DNA from: Dichetophora obliterata
Taxonomy: Eukaryota; Arthropoda; Insecta; Diptera; Sciomyzidae
Length of the DNA: 64,000 nt
Assembly: GCA_963920525.1 (NCBI GenBank)
Contig: OY986439.1
Location: 20,408,819 to 20,472,818, forward strand
Reading direction: 5' to 3'
Part shown: positions 32,906-45,239 of the stretch, in pieces
How the letters are laid out: every line of letters starts with the position of its first letter
Numbering within the stretch: position 1 is the stretch's first letter
Made by a program: the position numbers and the translations under genes
Notes under the pieces: generated by a model
Told to the model about the DNA's origin: nothing
The model's input: only the letters and a program-made list of their open reading frames with translations
The model's database searches: none

Positions 32906-33748
32906 ATTAGTTATTATTAAATTAAAAAAAAAAACAAATCGTTAAATTTTGCGTGCAAAAATAAAATTTCTGGACTGCAAGTTACGGTAGCTCTTCGAAT
33001 TTCATCCTAAAACTTTCGAATTTAATGAAAAGTAAATTTTTACATTTATTTTCTTTTTACTAGTGTATAAAAAATATTTAAAAGTTTTTTTACTAGTACA
33101 ACAGTGCATAGGATTGTACATTTGCAAAAAAAATTTGTAGCCAAATACCTTGGTTAGTAAGCAAATTATTATAAATAGTTGTTGGACTTGAACTTGGTTT
33201 TGTACCGTCTCATAAAAACTTGACTGTTTTGAAACAAAATCAATCGGATTAGGCTTGTTTCGAGCTAATTAAGATGCACATGTTAAATTCAATTTATTAT
33301 AACAAAATTTTGAATTGAAAAACTTAGGTGACTAGTATTAGCTTGATCCATTCTGAACCAAAATAGTATAAGCAAATTATTGTTGTTAAGAAAAAGTTGA
33401 AGAATGTTCTTTCTGTTTGACCTAAGAACACGTAGGCATGTAGAAAAACTCGGCAAGAATGTTTTTCCAAAATATCTTCAATCTTTATTTTTTAAGAATG
33501 GGACATATTTACTATTTTTTAACTAATTCAACGCAACTTGAATATTTAATTATAAGTTCTTTTGCATTTTATTATATATTAACATTTTGCTATGAAGTGC
33601 ATTTCAAATAATTAAAAAAAATGCAATTTTAATTTAATTCAACTCTTTTTCTTACTTGATGTTCTTATTCGATAGAATCACTTAAATTTAAACATAAATG
33701 ACTTGATATTCAACACAGTCAAATGAAAGCGCATACCTAGCTCCCATG
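32906..33748. other. AT-rich sequence without identified features
   Basis: No gene, repeat end or RNA is recognised here. Confidence 0.5.
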
Positions 33749-34513
33749 CACTCAAAAAATGTATTAGTAAAATGGCTACGAATGATATTCATGCATTCTA
33801 CGAATATTCGTAAAATAAACGAAGTATTTGTATTGTGATATCTTTACAAATTTATTCGAGAAGTATTACTAATACCTGATGTAGCATCTATGAATTTATT
33901 TGTTTTATATACTACAGATATTCGTTCACAAAAATAATCGTATGAGTGCATTGTATGAATTATTCTGTACATATAAATAATAATATTCGTAAATTTCTCG
34001 TTCGAATAACTTCGCCATTTCTTCCATTACATTCGTTTTATTTACTAATGGTTTCGTAAAATTTACGAATAAAAAATAATATAAGCAGAAAAAAATTCCT
34101 TCATAGGTGGACCGTACGCATTATTCGTAGGATGTACGAAGTATTAGTCGAGTTAAAAAATTTAAAACTACTGGTTTGTCGAACAACTACGTGATATAAG
34201 GAAATGTATGATTGCAAGGTGGCTGTAATCTACTTGTAGAGTGCGTGTCCCGTATGTTAAAGAACCGAGGTCAAACCCCAGCTCAGGCAAAATTTTTTTT
34301 TTCGTGATTAGGTATTAGGTTCATACATACGTAATTGCAACATTTTTTTTTGTACAATATACATTTGCTTTTAAACGAATACAAATAAAATATTCGTAAT
34401 GTGTACCAACCTACGTCCATTCTAAGAATTCTATTCGTGGCTGAAAACTACGAATAAAATTCGTAGATTGGACGCATTTATTAGTAATATTTACACACAA
34501 ATATTTTTTAGTG
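33749..34513. mobile_element. TA-type MITE, copy 2 of the CACTCAAAAA family
   Basis: Inverted ends CACTCAAAAAAT and ATATTTTTTAGTG enclose the same interior as 1,707-2,519 in reverse orientation (ATTCGTA/TACGAAT motifs and a tRNA-like segment). The flanking dinucleotides are TG on both sides rather than TA, which may be a mutated duplication or an off-consensus target. Confidence 0.7.
34221..34288 (+). other. tRNA-like segment inside MITE
   Basis: GTAGAGTGCGTGTCCCGTA is followed by GAGGTCAAACCCCAGCTC, corresponding to the D-arm/anticodon region and B box of the better preserved copy at 1,941-2,010. The A box is decayed here. Confidence 0.5.
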
Positions 34514-35083
34514 TGCAAACTGACATAATCATAATAGTAAAGTCAGCATCAATTCTGTAAAAATAAATTCATAGAGTCGATATTTTACTTCAAGTTCTCT
34601 TTGAGTTTAAAATTTTTAAAAAAATGTTAAAATCACGCCAGAATTTTCAAACCACAAAAATTCACCATGCAGAGGAACGTCATCAAAATTACAAAACCTT
34701 CAAAATTTCGTATATAAGTCCCCGAATATAAGCGACTTTGAGTTATTTTAACTTAGATACTTCCTTACTAGTTTTATGATTAGTTAAAGAATTTTTTGAA
34801 GAAAGAAAGCGTTCTTATCACTCTTCTGAGGAGTAAATTATTAAAAAATAAAGTTAGTTATAAATTTTCATCAAAAGTAAAAAAATGTGTGCAGAACGTT
34901 ACCCTTTATAACAATCACCTACTTGTAAATTTCATTTCAAATTTTTTTTCGCCCTATACCCCATCAGGGGTTAAAGGAAACAGAAGAAGTATTATAGGCA
35001 AATTGAAGTAAGCATATTTTCAGATAAAATGTTTACAAGATTCCGTTTTGCTTTACTTATTAAATTTCAAAAATAAATTTTAT
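34514..35083. other. AT-rich sequence; weak frame 34,796-35,011
   Basis: The 71-codon frame at 34,796 opens at TTG and is Lys/Ser/Asn-rich, with no recognisable family. There is no other feature. Confidence 0.35.
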
Positions 35084-35328
35084 AAAATCAATAAGATCAA
35101 ATCAATTAGTATCAAGAAGATAACTTTTAAAATAATAAGATAATCACATAATTTCAATAAGACTTTCTTATAGTTTTAAAAGAGTTTTCTTATAAAAAAC
35201 AATAAGATTCTTGTTAAAACTATGTGATTAAACTAAAAAAAAATGACAGCGATTTAATAAAATTTTCTCTATAGTTTTAATCAGACCGTCTTTTCGGATG
35301 AAAACCATAAAGAAATCTTATTGATTTT
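35084..35328. repeat. Palindromic AT-rich repeat (AAAATCAATAAGAT ends)
   Basis: AAAATCAATAAGAT (35,084-35,097) returns inverted at 35,315-35,328. A second inverted pair (TCACATAATTTCAATAAGA, with TCTTGTTAAAACTATGTGA) lies inside at about 35,145-35,227. It may be a MITE; no target duplication is defined. Confidence 0.5.
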
Positions 35329-35532
35329 GTTCTATTTTATTGGGTCGTTTCGGCTCTGTGTATGCACCCATGAGACCCATTTGGTAACTTGCAGTTTAAG
35401 CAAGACTTTACCATTCATTGACTTTTTTTGGTGCGTATCTTAGGAATCTTTTGATGCTCAAATCGACGTTCCATTTTAGAGAGTTGTTTTAATAATTTGG
35501 GTCTTCAGGTGGAGTGAAAGTTGGATGAAGTA

Positions 35533-36858
35533 CAAGGTGGCGCAAAAGTAACCTTGCGATGTTTTTTGGCTGTAATTTAAAAAAAAAAAAATGAAAAACT
35601 TTGATTCTTCTTGTGGATTATTTTTATTTGGTCTTTTAAATTTTTTTACATCAAGTCGAGAATATGATGTCATGTAAATGGCCGCCGCCACAGTTGATTG
35701 TCATTTGAGCCCTTTTTATGGCATTTTTCATCACTTCGGCCAAAACTTCCGGCGATAGATCCTCACATTCTTGACGGATATTGTCTTTAAGAGCTGTAAG
35801 AGTCTGAGGCTTGTTGACATAAACCCGCGACTTCAAAAAGCCCCGCAAAAAGAAGTCTGGAGCGGTCAAATTAGGCGATCTTTCTGGCCAGTGCAAATCG
35901 CCAAAACGGGAGATTAGGCGCCCGGGAAATGCATCCTTCAGCATATCGGTTGTGGCACGTGCAGTATGTGCCGTTGCACCGTCCTGTTGGAACCACATCT
36001 TTTCCAATCCCAATTCATCAAGTTGCGGCAAAAAGAACTCGTTGATCATTGCTCTGTAGCGCTCACCATTCACAGTAACCGTTTGGCCCGCGACGTCTTC
36101 GAAGAAAAAAGGTCCGATGACTCCTCTAGCGAAAACAGCACACCATACAGTGACTTTGAGCGGGTGTTATGGCTCTTCGTGGGTTAAACTCGGATTTTCA
36201 GTGCCCCAGAAGCGTAAATTTTGCTTATTTACGTACCCGCTAATATGGAAATGGGCCTCATCACTCATGATTATTTTTGATGAAAAATCATCTTCCTCTT
36301 GGTGGTGATTAAGGATGGCTTGAGCGTATGATAGACGCGATTGGCGGTCTGCAGCTAACAGCTGATGCAACGTCTGGACTTTGTACGGAAATTTCTTCAA
36401 ATCTTGTACCAAAATTCGCTGTAAAGACCGTCGACCGATACCCATTTGCGTGGCACGTCGTCTGATCGATGTCGACGGCGCTTCCATGACATCCTCGGCT
36501 ACAGCAGCAATATTCTCTGCAGAACGGCTACTCCGGGGTCTGCCACGCCTGGCAGCATCTCGTGTTGTGCCAGTCTCTTCGAGGCGAGCGGCTAAACGTC
36601 GCAGTGTTTCACCAGTAGGCGTTGGACGGCCAGGAAATCTGCGATGAAATTCACGTTGTGCCAAAGTCACCGACCGATTATTGGTCAAATAAATAGTCAC
36701 CAATATTCCGCGTTCTGGAGCAGTGTAGCGTAACATTGTTTATTAACGTGTATTTCGCATGTGTTTACTACACAAATGTCAAAACAGAACTGACATTAGG
36801 GGCCAATCGCAAAATTTATAGCATTTTCTGATATGAGGATTACTTTTGCGCCACCTTG
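35533..36858 (-). mobile_element. DD41D mariner-type transposon, nearly intact
   Basis: Perfect terminal repeats of at least 19 bp (CAAGGTGGCGCAAAAGTAA) bound a 1,326-bp element with TA on both sides (35,531-35,532; 36,859-36,860). A transposase gene on the minus strand fills the interior and has one in-frame stop. Both ends and the length fit an otherwise complete Tc1/mariner-superfamily element. Confidence 0.92.
35651..36736 (-). pseudogene. Mariner-type transposase (DD41D), single nonsense codon
   Basis: The frame starts at ATG 36,736 and would encode 361 residues. It reads through without frameshift except for a TAA at codon 190 (complement of about 36,167-36,169). In order: an N-terminal helix-turn-helix region (about 1-110, with the linker GRPRSS near 65-70), then the catalytic domain with Asp159 (SDEAHFH), the NKQNLRFWGTENP block, Asp252 (WFQQDGATAH) and Asp294 (SPNLTAPDFF). 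There are 41 residues between the second and third Asp, hence DD41D, the spacing known from the rosa-like group. All three Asp are present. The element could only move if supplied with transposase in trans. Confidence 0.9.
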
Positions 36859-38080
36859 TATATCTGTTTCGTTAAAAAATTAACTTTAGATTATTTGAAT
36901 TGGAATATGGTCGATGACTAGTACTATTGCCCTTATATTTTTAAACATTTCGATATACATATTTTTACTGAAATACTTCTAAACATTTAAGAACTTATAA
37001 TATTTGTCAGACCAATAAAAATATAAATTATATTTTTGTATAATATTGATGACTGATGCTTTATAGAATTTTTCAATTTAAGTAACAATATACTGTAGTT
37101 CCCGATACTCTTAAAAGGTACAGTTTTTTAATGAAGAGTTCAGTATTTTTCGAAAAGTAGTGAAGAAGTCATATTTTTCGATGCAAAGTAAAAAAACTAA
37201 TGCAAAGTATATATGTCAGCACTGGTCACAACTCTTATATTTTCAACCACTACGGGTTGTTTTGAACCCTCGAAAACTTGTTTGAGCTACGCCTATGGTG
37301 CGGTAGTGGCTCCAACAAAGGAACTCCAACAACTGGCCTTGAGTTCGAACACTTCTTATTCGACTTCATAAATATCATCATTGCCTTTATCATTATCATT
37401 ATGACAACATCATCATTTGCATCATTATCATCATCATTAGAGTGAACGAACATCGGCGTTGTTTTATTTGCACTTCATTTCCGTCGCATTTTCCGCAATT
37501 TTAAATCCATTTCGCACAAAATCAAACAAAAGCTCTAAAAATAGTACAAAAGTAAAACCATTTTTTTCTTCTTTTTGAATTGGAAATTTTCTCAAACTAC
37601 GCTCAAGTCACACATCAACTGCGATCAATGAATGCGTTGCCATTTCAATGTGATTCAACATCAATTTGATGCGATGCAGCATTGAATGACGAATGAACTT
37701 CAAACAATTTTGCCAAACATACAATGACTTAGTTGTTTTGTTCTTGTTGTATTTGTTGTTTTCTTTACTTACATGGCCAGTGCGAGGCATTTTAGTTCAT
37801 TGAGTGCAGCGGAGATGGTCAAAGTTATAGAGCGGGGGTGGGTGTGGCACATTGAATAGGCGTCAATTGAATTGAACTCAATTATTGCAGCAGGCAAACC
37901 AGGCCATTATATAACATGATCAAAAGAGCTTTCAAAGGAAGAAAGAGAAACAGACAAACAATGCTTGATTGACTAAGTGAGCAAACGAGTGAGTGAATGA
38001 GTGATTGAGTGAATGAGTGAATGAATGATTGATTGAATGAATCAATTAATGAATGTTCGATTTATTCTTGAATTTCTTAA
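36859..38080. other. Non-coding sequence with simple repeats
   Basis: There are CAT/ATC-rich runs at about 37,377-37,440 and a degenerate GAGTGAAT/GATTGAAT array at about 37,976-38,050. Small frames at 37,250-37,453 and 37,608-37,790 have no signature. The stretch just before 38,080 leads into the recursive splice site. Confidence 0.5.
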
Positions 38081-38086
38081 AGTTGT

Positions 38087-38142
38087 CTAATCTTTTCACA
38101 TTTTGACTGATCTTTTTTTCTCTCTTTTCTTTGCAGGTAAGC
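38087..38142 (+). promoter_or_regulatory. Recursive splice site (ratchet point, zero-length exon)
   Basis: The order is CTAAT branch-site consensus (38,087-38,091), an uninterrupted pyrimidine tract (TCTTTTTTTCTCTCTTTTCT, 38,111-38,130), TTGCAG (38,131-38,136), and at once GTAAGC (38,137-38,142). A strong 3' splice site directly abutting a strong 5' splice site with no exon between is the defining arrangement of ratchet points in very long fly introns (known from Ultrabithorax). It implies a + strand gene whose upstream exon lies before 38 kb and next exon after. The branch-to-AG distance of about 45 nt is normal. Confidence 0.7.
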
Positions 38143-39000
38143 GGTTCGTTCGAGTAACTTCTCCAGCTTTGTGGTAAACATTATATAAACTTATACTCCA
38201 CAGCTTTACACACGCCTACGCTACAAGGCGCACAGTAGCGCGCAAAAGTTAATTGACAGCGATTTTGCTATTTTCGTTTTGTGTTTTTGTTTTTCCTCAA
38301 CTATTGATTGCATTCGTAATGCGTATGAATGCAGTGTATTTTTTAAAATTTTTTTCTAGCCATTTGCAAAAATGTTTGCAATCAATTTTGTCAGTTTTTC
38401 GCATCATTAAATTGACGCGTTGTTTTTTTTCCCCCTAACTCGTAAATTCAAACAGTTTTTCATGTCGTTTTGTAACAAGCAAAGTTTTGCAAACTGTTTT
38501 TTTTTTCTATTCTTACTAACAGTCATAGTTTGATTAATGATTGTTTTCTGAATTCGTCTGATTTTTGATAGTAGTTTAAATTGAAGTTTGCATAAGCTTT
38601 GCGCATTTGCACTAGGAATTGAACCTGGCTATGTTAATGGTTTTGTGGGTCAAACAGTCAAAAACAGCTTTATGATAAATTATTTAAAAAAAAAGTATCG
38701 CAGATATTGCATCATTGGTTGATCCAAATTTCCTAAACAATTTCCATTAATTCTGATAGCTGTCTAAAAAGTAATATTTTAATAACTATAAGATCTTAAA
38801 AATAATTAAAGAAACAAATTTGCTTATAGCCTTGGGAATAAACAATGCTCAAAGCATGCTTTTTAAGATATTTTCACAAAACATGAGATAGAAGTATTTA
38901 AAGCATTGCAAACTTGTGATTAATAAATCGAGACTAAAAGAAAAAAAAAAAAGTATTTAAGATTAACAAACAACAGTAATCCTCACCGAGTAACCGAGTC
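38143..39000. other. Intron-like sequence after the ratchet point
   Basis: AT-rich. A B-box-like GGTTCAATTCC is present on the minus strand at 38,615-38,625 without a good A box. The frame at 38,253-38,438 is a chance frame. Confidence 0.5.
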
Positions 39001-39079
39001 GGCAAATAAATTCACTGATAAGTATCATCTCAGTGGGAAATGGACACATGTTATAATCAATTATTTCTTAAATACAATG

Positions 39080-41290
39080 TAGCTGCGAGGCCTCCAACGC
39101 CTGTATACAATTCTAAATTACATTTGTTCGGACATGGTCGCTAAAACAGTGATGACATCTACCTCACACAGTAAGCGACGATGGGAGTAGTTATGCACAA
39201 GATAAAAGAGCACAAAAAGTTACGCACAAAACTAGAGAGAACGCAAATAAATTGAACGAAAATCCTCTTTACGCCAAAAACACAAAGAAAACGAAGAACA
39301 CACCGAAAAGAAACAAACAAAAGCAAATGACGCCACAAATTATTTTCACAATTTTTACAATTTAATGAACGAAGTTATTACCTTTTATTTAGCATTTAAA
39401 AATACATGTTTGATAATACTTCGTTATTTTTTATATAAATCTTTGTTCTTGCTTACACATCTTGCTTACAAGGATTAATAGTTTTTACAAACACACTTCG
39501 CCGCAAAACTTTATGTTAGAAAACACGATGTTGCTAAACAAACGAATAAAGTTAAAGTGTTATTAAACAATGAAAATAAACTCTCAATCTTAACAACACA
39601 AACAAGATTTTATAAAATCCCGCTTACAGTTCTGCATTACAATGCCATCACCGACAAATTTTTACAAGCGGGCTTTCTATACCAAAATACAACGAAAACG
39701 AAAGAGAACACGAAAGAGAACACGAAAGAGAATGAACCAAACACAAGGCATATGCGAATAAAACATGAACGAATTTAATACCTTTAATCGAGCATTTCCA
39801 AATTAATGTTTAGTAATACTTTATTAATAATAGTAGTTTTTTATACATAAAACTTTGTTCTGGTTTAAACATAAAGACCAATAATTTTCACAAACCCACT
39901 CATTGCAAAACTTTCTCTTTGAAAACACGATGTTGCTACACAGACGAACTGTTGTTTAAACAAAGAAAGAAAATAATACGCGCACGAACATGAAATGAGC
40001 ACAGACAAGATTTTGTTTCTGCTTACAGTTCTGCATTACATTGTCATCACCGACAAATATTTTTGAAAGAAATGAATAGAGGTCCATAGAGATACCCATG
40101 AAGCTTACCCATTTTCCTATGTAGCTTAAATTAACCAAGCATATAGTTTCAACCAAGCATTTGAAAGTCACAGCAGCACTCCTTTTATTTTTGTTCCAAT
40201 TTTGTATGAGATCAGTGCACTGTGCGACAGCACAAACTGTTTTCAATATTCCCAGTTGTAAATGGGCACACGACGTAATCAATTATTTCTTAAATTAAAT
40301 ATAGCTGCGAGGCCTCCAAAGCTTGTTTACAGTTCTCAATTACATTTGTTCAAACATGGCCACTAAAACACTGATGGCTTGTACCTTACACAGTAAGCGG
40401 CGATGGGAGTAGGTACACACAAGATAGGAGGGAACAAAAAATGACGCGCAAAACTGGAGAGTACAAATAAATTGAACGAAAATCTTGTCTACGCTAAAAA
40501 CACAACGAAAGCGAAAGAGAACAATGAAGCAAACAAAAGCGAATGACTACACAAATTTTTCTATTTCTTCACAATAACTTTTACAATTTGATGAAAGAAT
40601 GTATTGCCTTTTATCGAGTATTTCAGAATTTATGTTGAATAACAATTAATTATTTTTTTTTATGTTCTAGTTTAAACATAAAGATTAATTATTTTGAAAA
40701 ATACACTTCACTGCAAAACTACCTGCTAGAAAACACGATGTTTCTAGAAAAGAAAATAGTTTGAGTACAAACAAGATTTGGTCACACTCCGCTTACAGTT
40801 CTGCATTACAATATCATCACCGAAAAATTTGTACAAGCGGGACGCACAAAATTGCATAGAACAAACAAAAATTAAACGATTACCCTCTCTACGCCAAAAA
40901 TACAACGAAAACGAAAGAGAACACATTGAAAAGAAGCAAAAAACGCAAACCACTACCACAACTACTACTATCATTTTTACAATTTAACTAACGATTTTAT
41001 TACGTTTTATAGCACATTTCAGAATTAATCTTTAATAGCACTTAGTTATTTTATACATAAAACTTTGTTCTGGCTAAACATACAGATTAATAAATGTCAT
41101 AAACACACTTCTCTGCAAAACTTCCTATTAGAAAACACGATGTTGCTACTAATAAAATAAAGTCAAACTGTTGGTTGAACAATGAAAAGAAAATTTTGCG
41201 AGCACAAACAAGAGTTTGTTTCCGCTTACAGTTTTGCATTACAATGTCATCTCCGACAAATTTTTACAAGCGGAATTGAAACAACATAAT
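39080..41290. repeat. Satellite-like tandem array, about 404-bp monomer in a 1.21-kb higher-order unit
   Basis: The motif AAAACACGATGTT recurs at about 39,519, 39,925, 40,731 and 41,137 (406, 806 and 406 apart). The block TAGCTGCGAGGCCTCCAA recurs at about 39,080 and 40,302. Two higher-order units about 1,212 bp apart are therefore present, each of roughly three monomers, one of which carries the GAGGCCTCC variant. Conserved within monomers are CTTACAGTTCTGCATTACA, CATCACCGACAAATTTTT and ACAACGAAAACGAAAGAGA. Small Lys/Thr/Asn-rich frames inside are repeat translations. Confidence 0.85.
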
Positions 41291-42060
41291 TCAGAAAAAA
41301 AATTTTTTTTTAAAAAAAGTTCAGCTTTTATCAGGAGAAACTCTAGTCAATTATTTTTGACAAGCAACTTGTAAAGCTATCTATTAATTAGCACTTCTGT
41401 CACAACAGGAAGTTATCCAAATGGCTGGAATTAATATTTGCTCATAATGAATTGGCTATATTTTTAAAATTTTTCTAATTTTTTTCCTGTGGTTTGAACT
41501 TATTGCCTACCCACTCATAGCAGAGTGCAGCACATGGCAGCAGCAAGCATGTCCTGAAAGCAATTTTTGAAACCACAAACAAATCTCAGCATTATAGTGA
41601 TAAATGTTTGAAATATTTAACGCACACGCCTTCTAAGTAAACAAACAAATCGGCAGGCATTTGTTAGGCAAGCATGGAGGAATAGCAGCAACAACAACAA
41701 TAACACGAAATAAGGCGAAACATTCAGTTAAAGTCAGGTACCACAAAACTCTTAGACTTGACTCAACTCGAAGTACGTAGTTATTACACTCAGTCATTTC
41801 GCTCATTTACGCGGCTCTGTCAAATGATAAATTTACGCTTTCAACGCAGTAATTAAAAGATGGATTGACTGGCAGAGTATCTGTGAGATACAGCAAAAAT
41901 AACTGCAACTCTTAGTTGCTAAAACGACTGCAGAAAACTTCGAATCAATTAAAAACAAACGCCATTAGAAGGCGTGGTTGCTGGAGTGCGCAAGAGAGAG
42001 ACGAAGACAGAGAGAGAGAGTGAAAGGCAGTAGGGGGTAGTAAAGTGCAGCAGTGAAATG
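41291..42060. other. Non-coding sequence
   Basis: It contains scattered CAACAACAA and GAGAGAGA (about 41,994-42,020) but no element or gene. Confidence 0.5.
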
Positions 42061-42073
42061 GAAGATATTTTAA

Positions 42074-42974
42074 ACGCATGCGTTGCTGCAGCTGAAAAGT
42101 CATTCATGTTCGACATGATGGCGTGCAGGATAAAGAAAGTAGCACCAACAGCACCCTATAATTGCACCATTCAGCTAAGCCACTTACCATTCGATTGCAC
42201 TCTATCACTTACACGTGCACACATATACACTCACACAAACGCTATCTCGCTCTTAAAATGATTGATAGTTGCTTTTACGCATGCGCAGCTAGGTAGCAGT
42301 AGCAAAAGTTTATCTCAGCGGAATAAAAATTGAATAGAATTAAAATTAAATTTGTACAATGAAACAAAATTGTTAGTTATTATTTAGAAAAAAAATACTA
42401 AAAGTAAACTAACAGCAATTTCCATCTCTTTATCGTAGACATCAATCATCGCAAGCTGCGGATGTTGCTGTTGCTGTTGCTGCACAACTGCTGTGCGTAA
42501 GGAGCACACTGTCAATGATTTGTTGGCCAAAATTGGCTGCAAATATTTCTTTAAGTTTTAGTTAATAGTTGCGATAAAATTCGGTAAACAGAATTTAATT
42601 CTAAATTTCTAATAAGTTTGTCGCAGCTTTATTAAACGATCCCTACAAAATGCTTAAAAATACAAACACGTCATGTATCTCCTTTTTTTCAATTGACCAA
42701 AATTCACATAAATTGACATAAACAAAGAACAACAATAAAAAATGTTGTTAGTGTTGTTCTTGCCAATAAAAGTGCTGCAACGCATGCGCCATAACGATAT
42801 TTGGTGCAGTTGCTGCTAAATTATTTTTGGACATTTACACATTCAAACAAACACACATTTAATTTTTTTAATAAAGTCTCTAACAGCATACAAAAACAAC
42901 AAGTAACAATTACATTAAAGCGTAGCTATGCTGATCTTATGCATGTTGTAAACATTTTTATTGCGCATGCGCAA
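42074..42974. promoter_or_regulatory. Cluster of NRF-1/Erect-wing type GCATGCG palindromes
   Basis: Four CGCATGCG-containing sites lie in 0.9 kb: ACGCATGCGT (42,074-42,083), ACGCATGCGCA (42,277-42,287), ACGCATGCGCC (42,780-42,790) and the 14-bp palindrome TTGCGCATGCGCAA (42,961-42,974). NRF-1 and its fly homologue Erect wing bind (T)GCGCATGCGC(A). In AT-rich DNA such clustering is unexpected by chance and suggests a promoter or enhancer. The frame 42,058-42,261 overlaps the first site and has no family signature. Confidence 0.5.
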
Positions 42975-43740
42975 CAACTGCTGTGGCGCATGTCACGTCA
43001 TAAAACATAAAAATGTCAAACTAATTGGATTCGTGCATTGAATTGAGTTGCTATTCGCGAGTGGGGGTTATCAATACCCTAATCCCCTGCTAGCTTATGC
43101 TCTCCGCGATCACCGCATTGTCCCTCAATGGTAAAAATTGAATTAATTTCTTCTAAGCTGCACAGTTTTTTTTATCATTTCGCTAAGTATCTGTTCATGC
43201 AAATTGCTTAAACAGTAAAATAAACCAAAAAACAAAACTCGAACAAAAAGTTAAGAAAAAGCAATTAAATTGAAAATATGGCATCACCGCTGGCCGCTTG
43301 ACAGTGTTTATAAATATGGTGCACGCGTGTGATCAAAGTTGCCATGTTACAAATGAGTTTGTTTTCGTTTTTTTTTTTTTGTAATTTTTGATATAAACAT
43401 GCACTTTAATTGAATGGCGGAATATTTTATTTTCTTTTATGTGGAAAAATACTACTTTAAAAAAAATTCTCCTGCAAGAGTAACACAAGCATTTTTAGCA
43501 TACTGCAACATTTATCTTTTACTACACTAGCAAAAAAACGAACATGCAAAAATATAGATAAAATATTAATAAATTTATTATATCTCAAAAGTCGTAATGT
43601 AATTTAAAAAACCTTGAAATTTTAACAATTAAATATTTTAAAAATATAAATTTATGCTAAAAAACCTCAATAATTGACACTCTTGAAGAATGTAACAAGA
43701 ATTTTTTTTAAAAATGTCTGCAAAATTTTATGGATATCTA
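42975..43740. other. Non-coding sequence flanking the palindrome cluster
   Basis: Some mixed-composition DNA (43,040-43,130, 43,280-43,350) is followed by AT-rich sequence. No gene is recognised. Confidence 0.45.
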
Positions 43741-43754
43741 ACGAATACCTATTT

Positions 43755-43990
43755 CGTGTTTATGGGATTAGCACCTATATACATATAAATGGGATTTTAT
43801 TATATTGGTTAAAATATATATGTTTTATATATAAAGTTCGACCCTTGTCCGGTCAATGTTCGACCTTGGTTTGGCCGCTATTCGGTCAAAAAACTTACAA
43901 ACGCCTATTGAAGTTTGGTCTTGTTTAATTTTATTTGGTTATTGATATCAAATTGTATTTTTTTTTTTGCTATATTCTTATTCTTCTCTG
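43755..43990. repeat. Dispersed repeat with foldback-like end, copy 1
   Basis: A segment with TTAGCACCTATATACATATAA and GTTCGACCCTTGTCCGGTCA is shared, at roughly 80% by eye, with 47,480-47,765. The GTTCGACC units link it to the foldback-like family. Frame 43,674-43,928 is repeat translation. Confidence 0.6.
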
Positions 43991-44269
43991 AAATTCGGGG
44001 TAACAGTAATTTATTGCATCACAATAGGCACAATGCTATTTAAAAGCCATTGAAATTTAAGCAATTAAATATTTAAAAATATAAATTTATGCTTAAAAAC
44101 CTCTATATATGACACTATGGAAACTGTCTCAAGAATTTCTAAAAAAATTTCTTTAAAATTCTATAAATATCTAACCAATATCATTGATAAATAACACTTT
44201 ATTTGATTTCTCTAGCATTTTTTTGAACTGTGGTTATAAATAATTTTTTGTGTGCTATGTCGAGTAGAA

Positions 44270-44650
44270 TGGGTCGATTTGATGAAATTATAGCACTTAT
44301 TATGCATAACAACTCAACTTAAGATGACTTCATTCTCCATGAAATAAAACGTACCCCCCTAATTTTGATTTTTTTAAAAATTTTTCTTTTTTGAGGTTCG
44401 TTTTTCAATCGATCGATTTCGTAAAAATTTCGCAAAGTAAGGTTTTATGAGCCGATGAATTTTAATTTGGTAGCAGATTTCTTAAACAACGAACTGTTAG
44501 GGGGCTACAGTACAAAAAAATTTACAAATTACGATAGGTAAAAATGGGGGGTACGTTTTATTTTACTGAAAAAATATGCACCTAGAATCCTTTTTTTTCT
44601 GTAATAGGGAAAAATTGTACAAACATAATTTCATCAAATTGGCGCACCCT
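44270..44650. mobile_element. MITE with GATTTGATGAAATTAT inverted ends
   Basis: GGGTCGATTTGATGAAATTA (44,271) pairs with the complement of GGGTGCGCCAATTTGATG at about 44,627-44,650. A second inverted pair, AAAACGTACCCCCCT and GGGGGGTACGTTTT, lies inside at 44,346 and 44,546. It is about 380 bp and non-coding. Confidence 0.7.
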
Positions 44651-45239
44651 GGTGTTCAGGCTTAAAACGAAATCGCAATAAATTCTTTTGACAATTACTT
44701 ATATTTAAGTTAACCCTTAGTTCAAGAAAATTTCTTTAAACCAACAAAAATTAAACACAACGATTTTAAAATTATAATGATTATTATAATTCAAATAAAA
44801 TGAGTAATTTTTTTTAATTATATGTATTTTGACTGCTCCTAAGTATGTGCAAACTTTGTTCAAACCATTACATGTTTCCATTTTTTTTTTAAGTCTTACA
44901 TTTTGTAAAATATTTTCAAGAATTTACAATTCGCTATTTTAAAAACCAGTTTAAAACCATGACGTCACTAGATGCAATTTCTTTTCAAAATCAAAAAAGT
45001 CTTCTGCTTCCTTAGGGTATGAAATATAATCTCTCTGCTGTAGCTGTCACAAAGTTTTCTTCATAATATCTGGTTCTCATTTTGGACTTTAAATTTTGAC
45101 CCAAAATATGCAACCACAAATCGAAAAAAATTAATTGTTATAAGTTTCATTAAAACTGAATATTTTTGAAAATGTTGGGGTTCGCTAAGGTTTGATTATT
45201 AAATATAGTCTTAAGTCGATAATTAACAAAACGTTAAAA

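Noticed and set aside
39080..41290. CRISPR-like array
   Set aside because: The repeats are about 404 bp long and contiguous, without unique spacers, in eukaryotic DNA; it is a satellite-like array.
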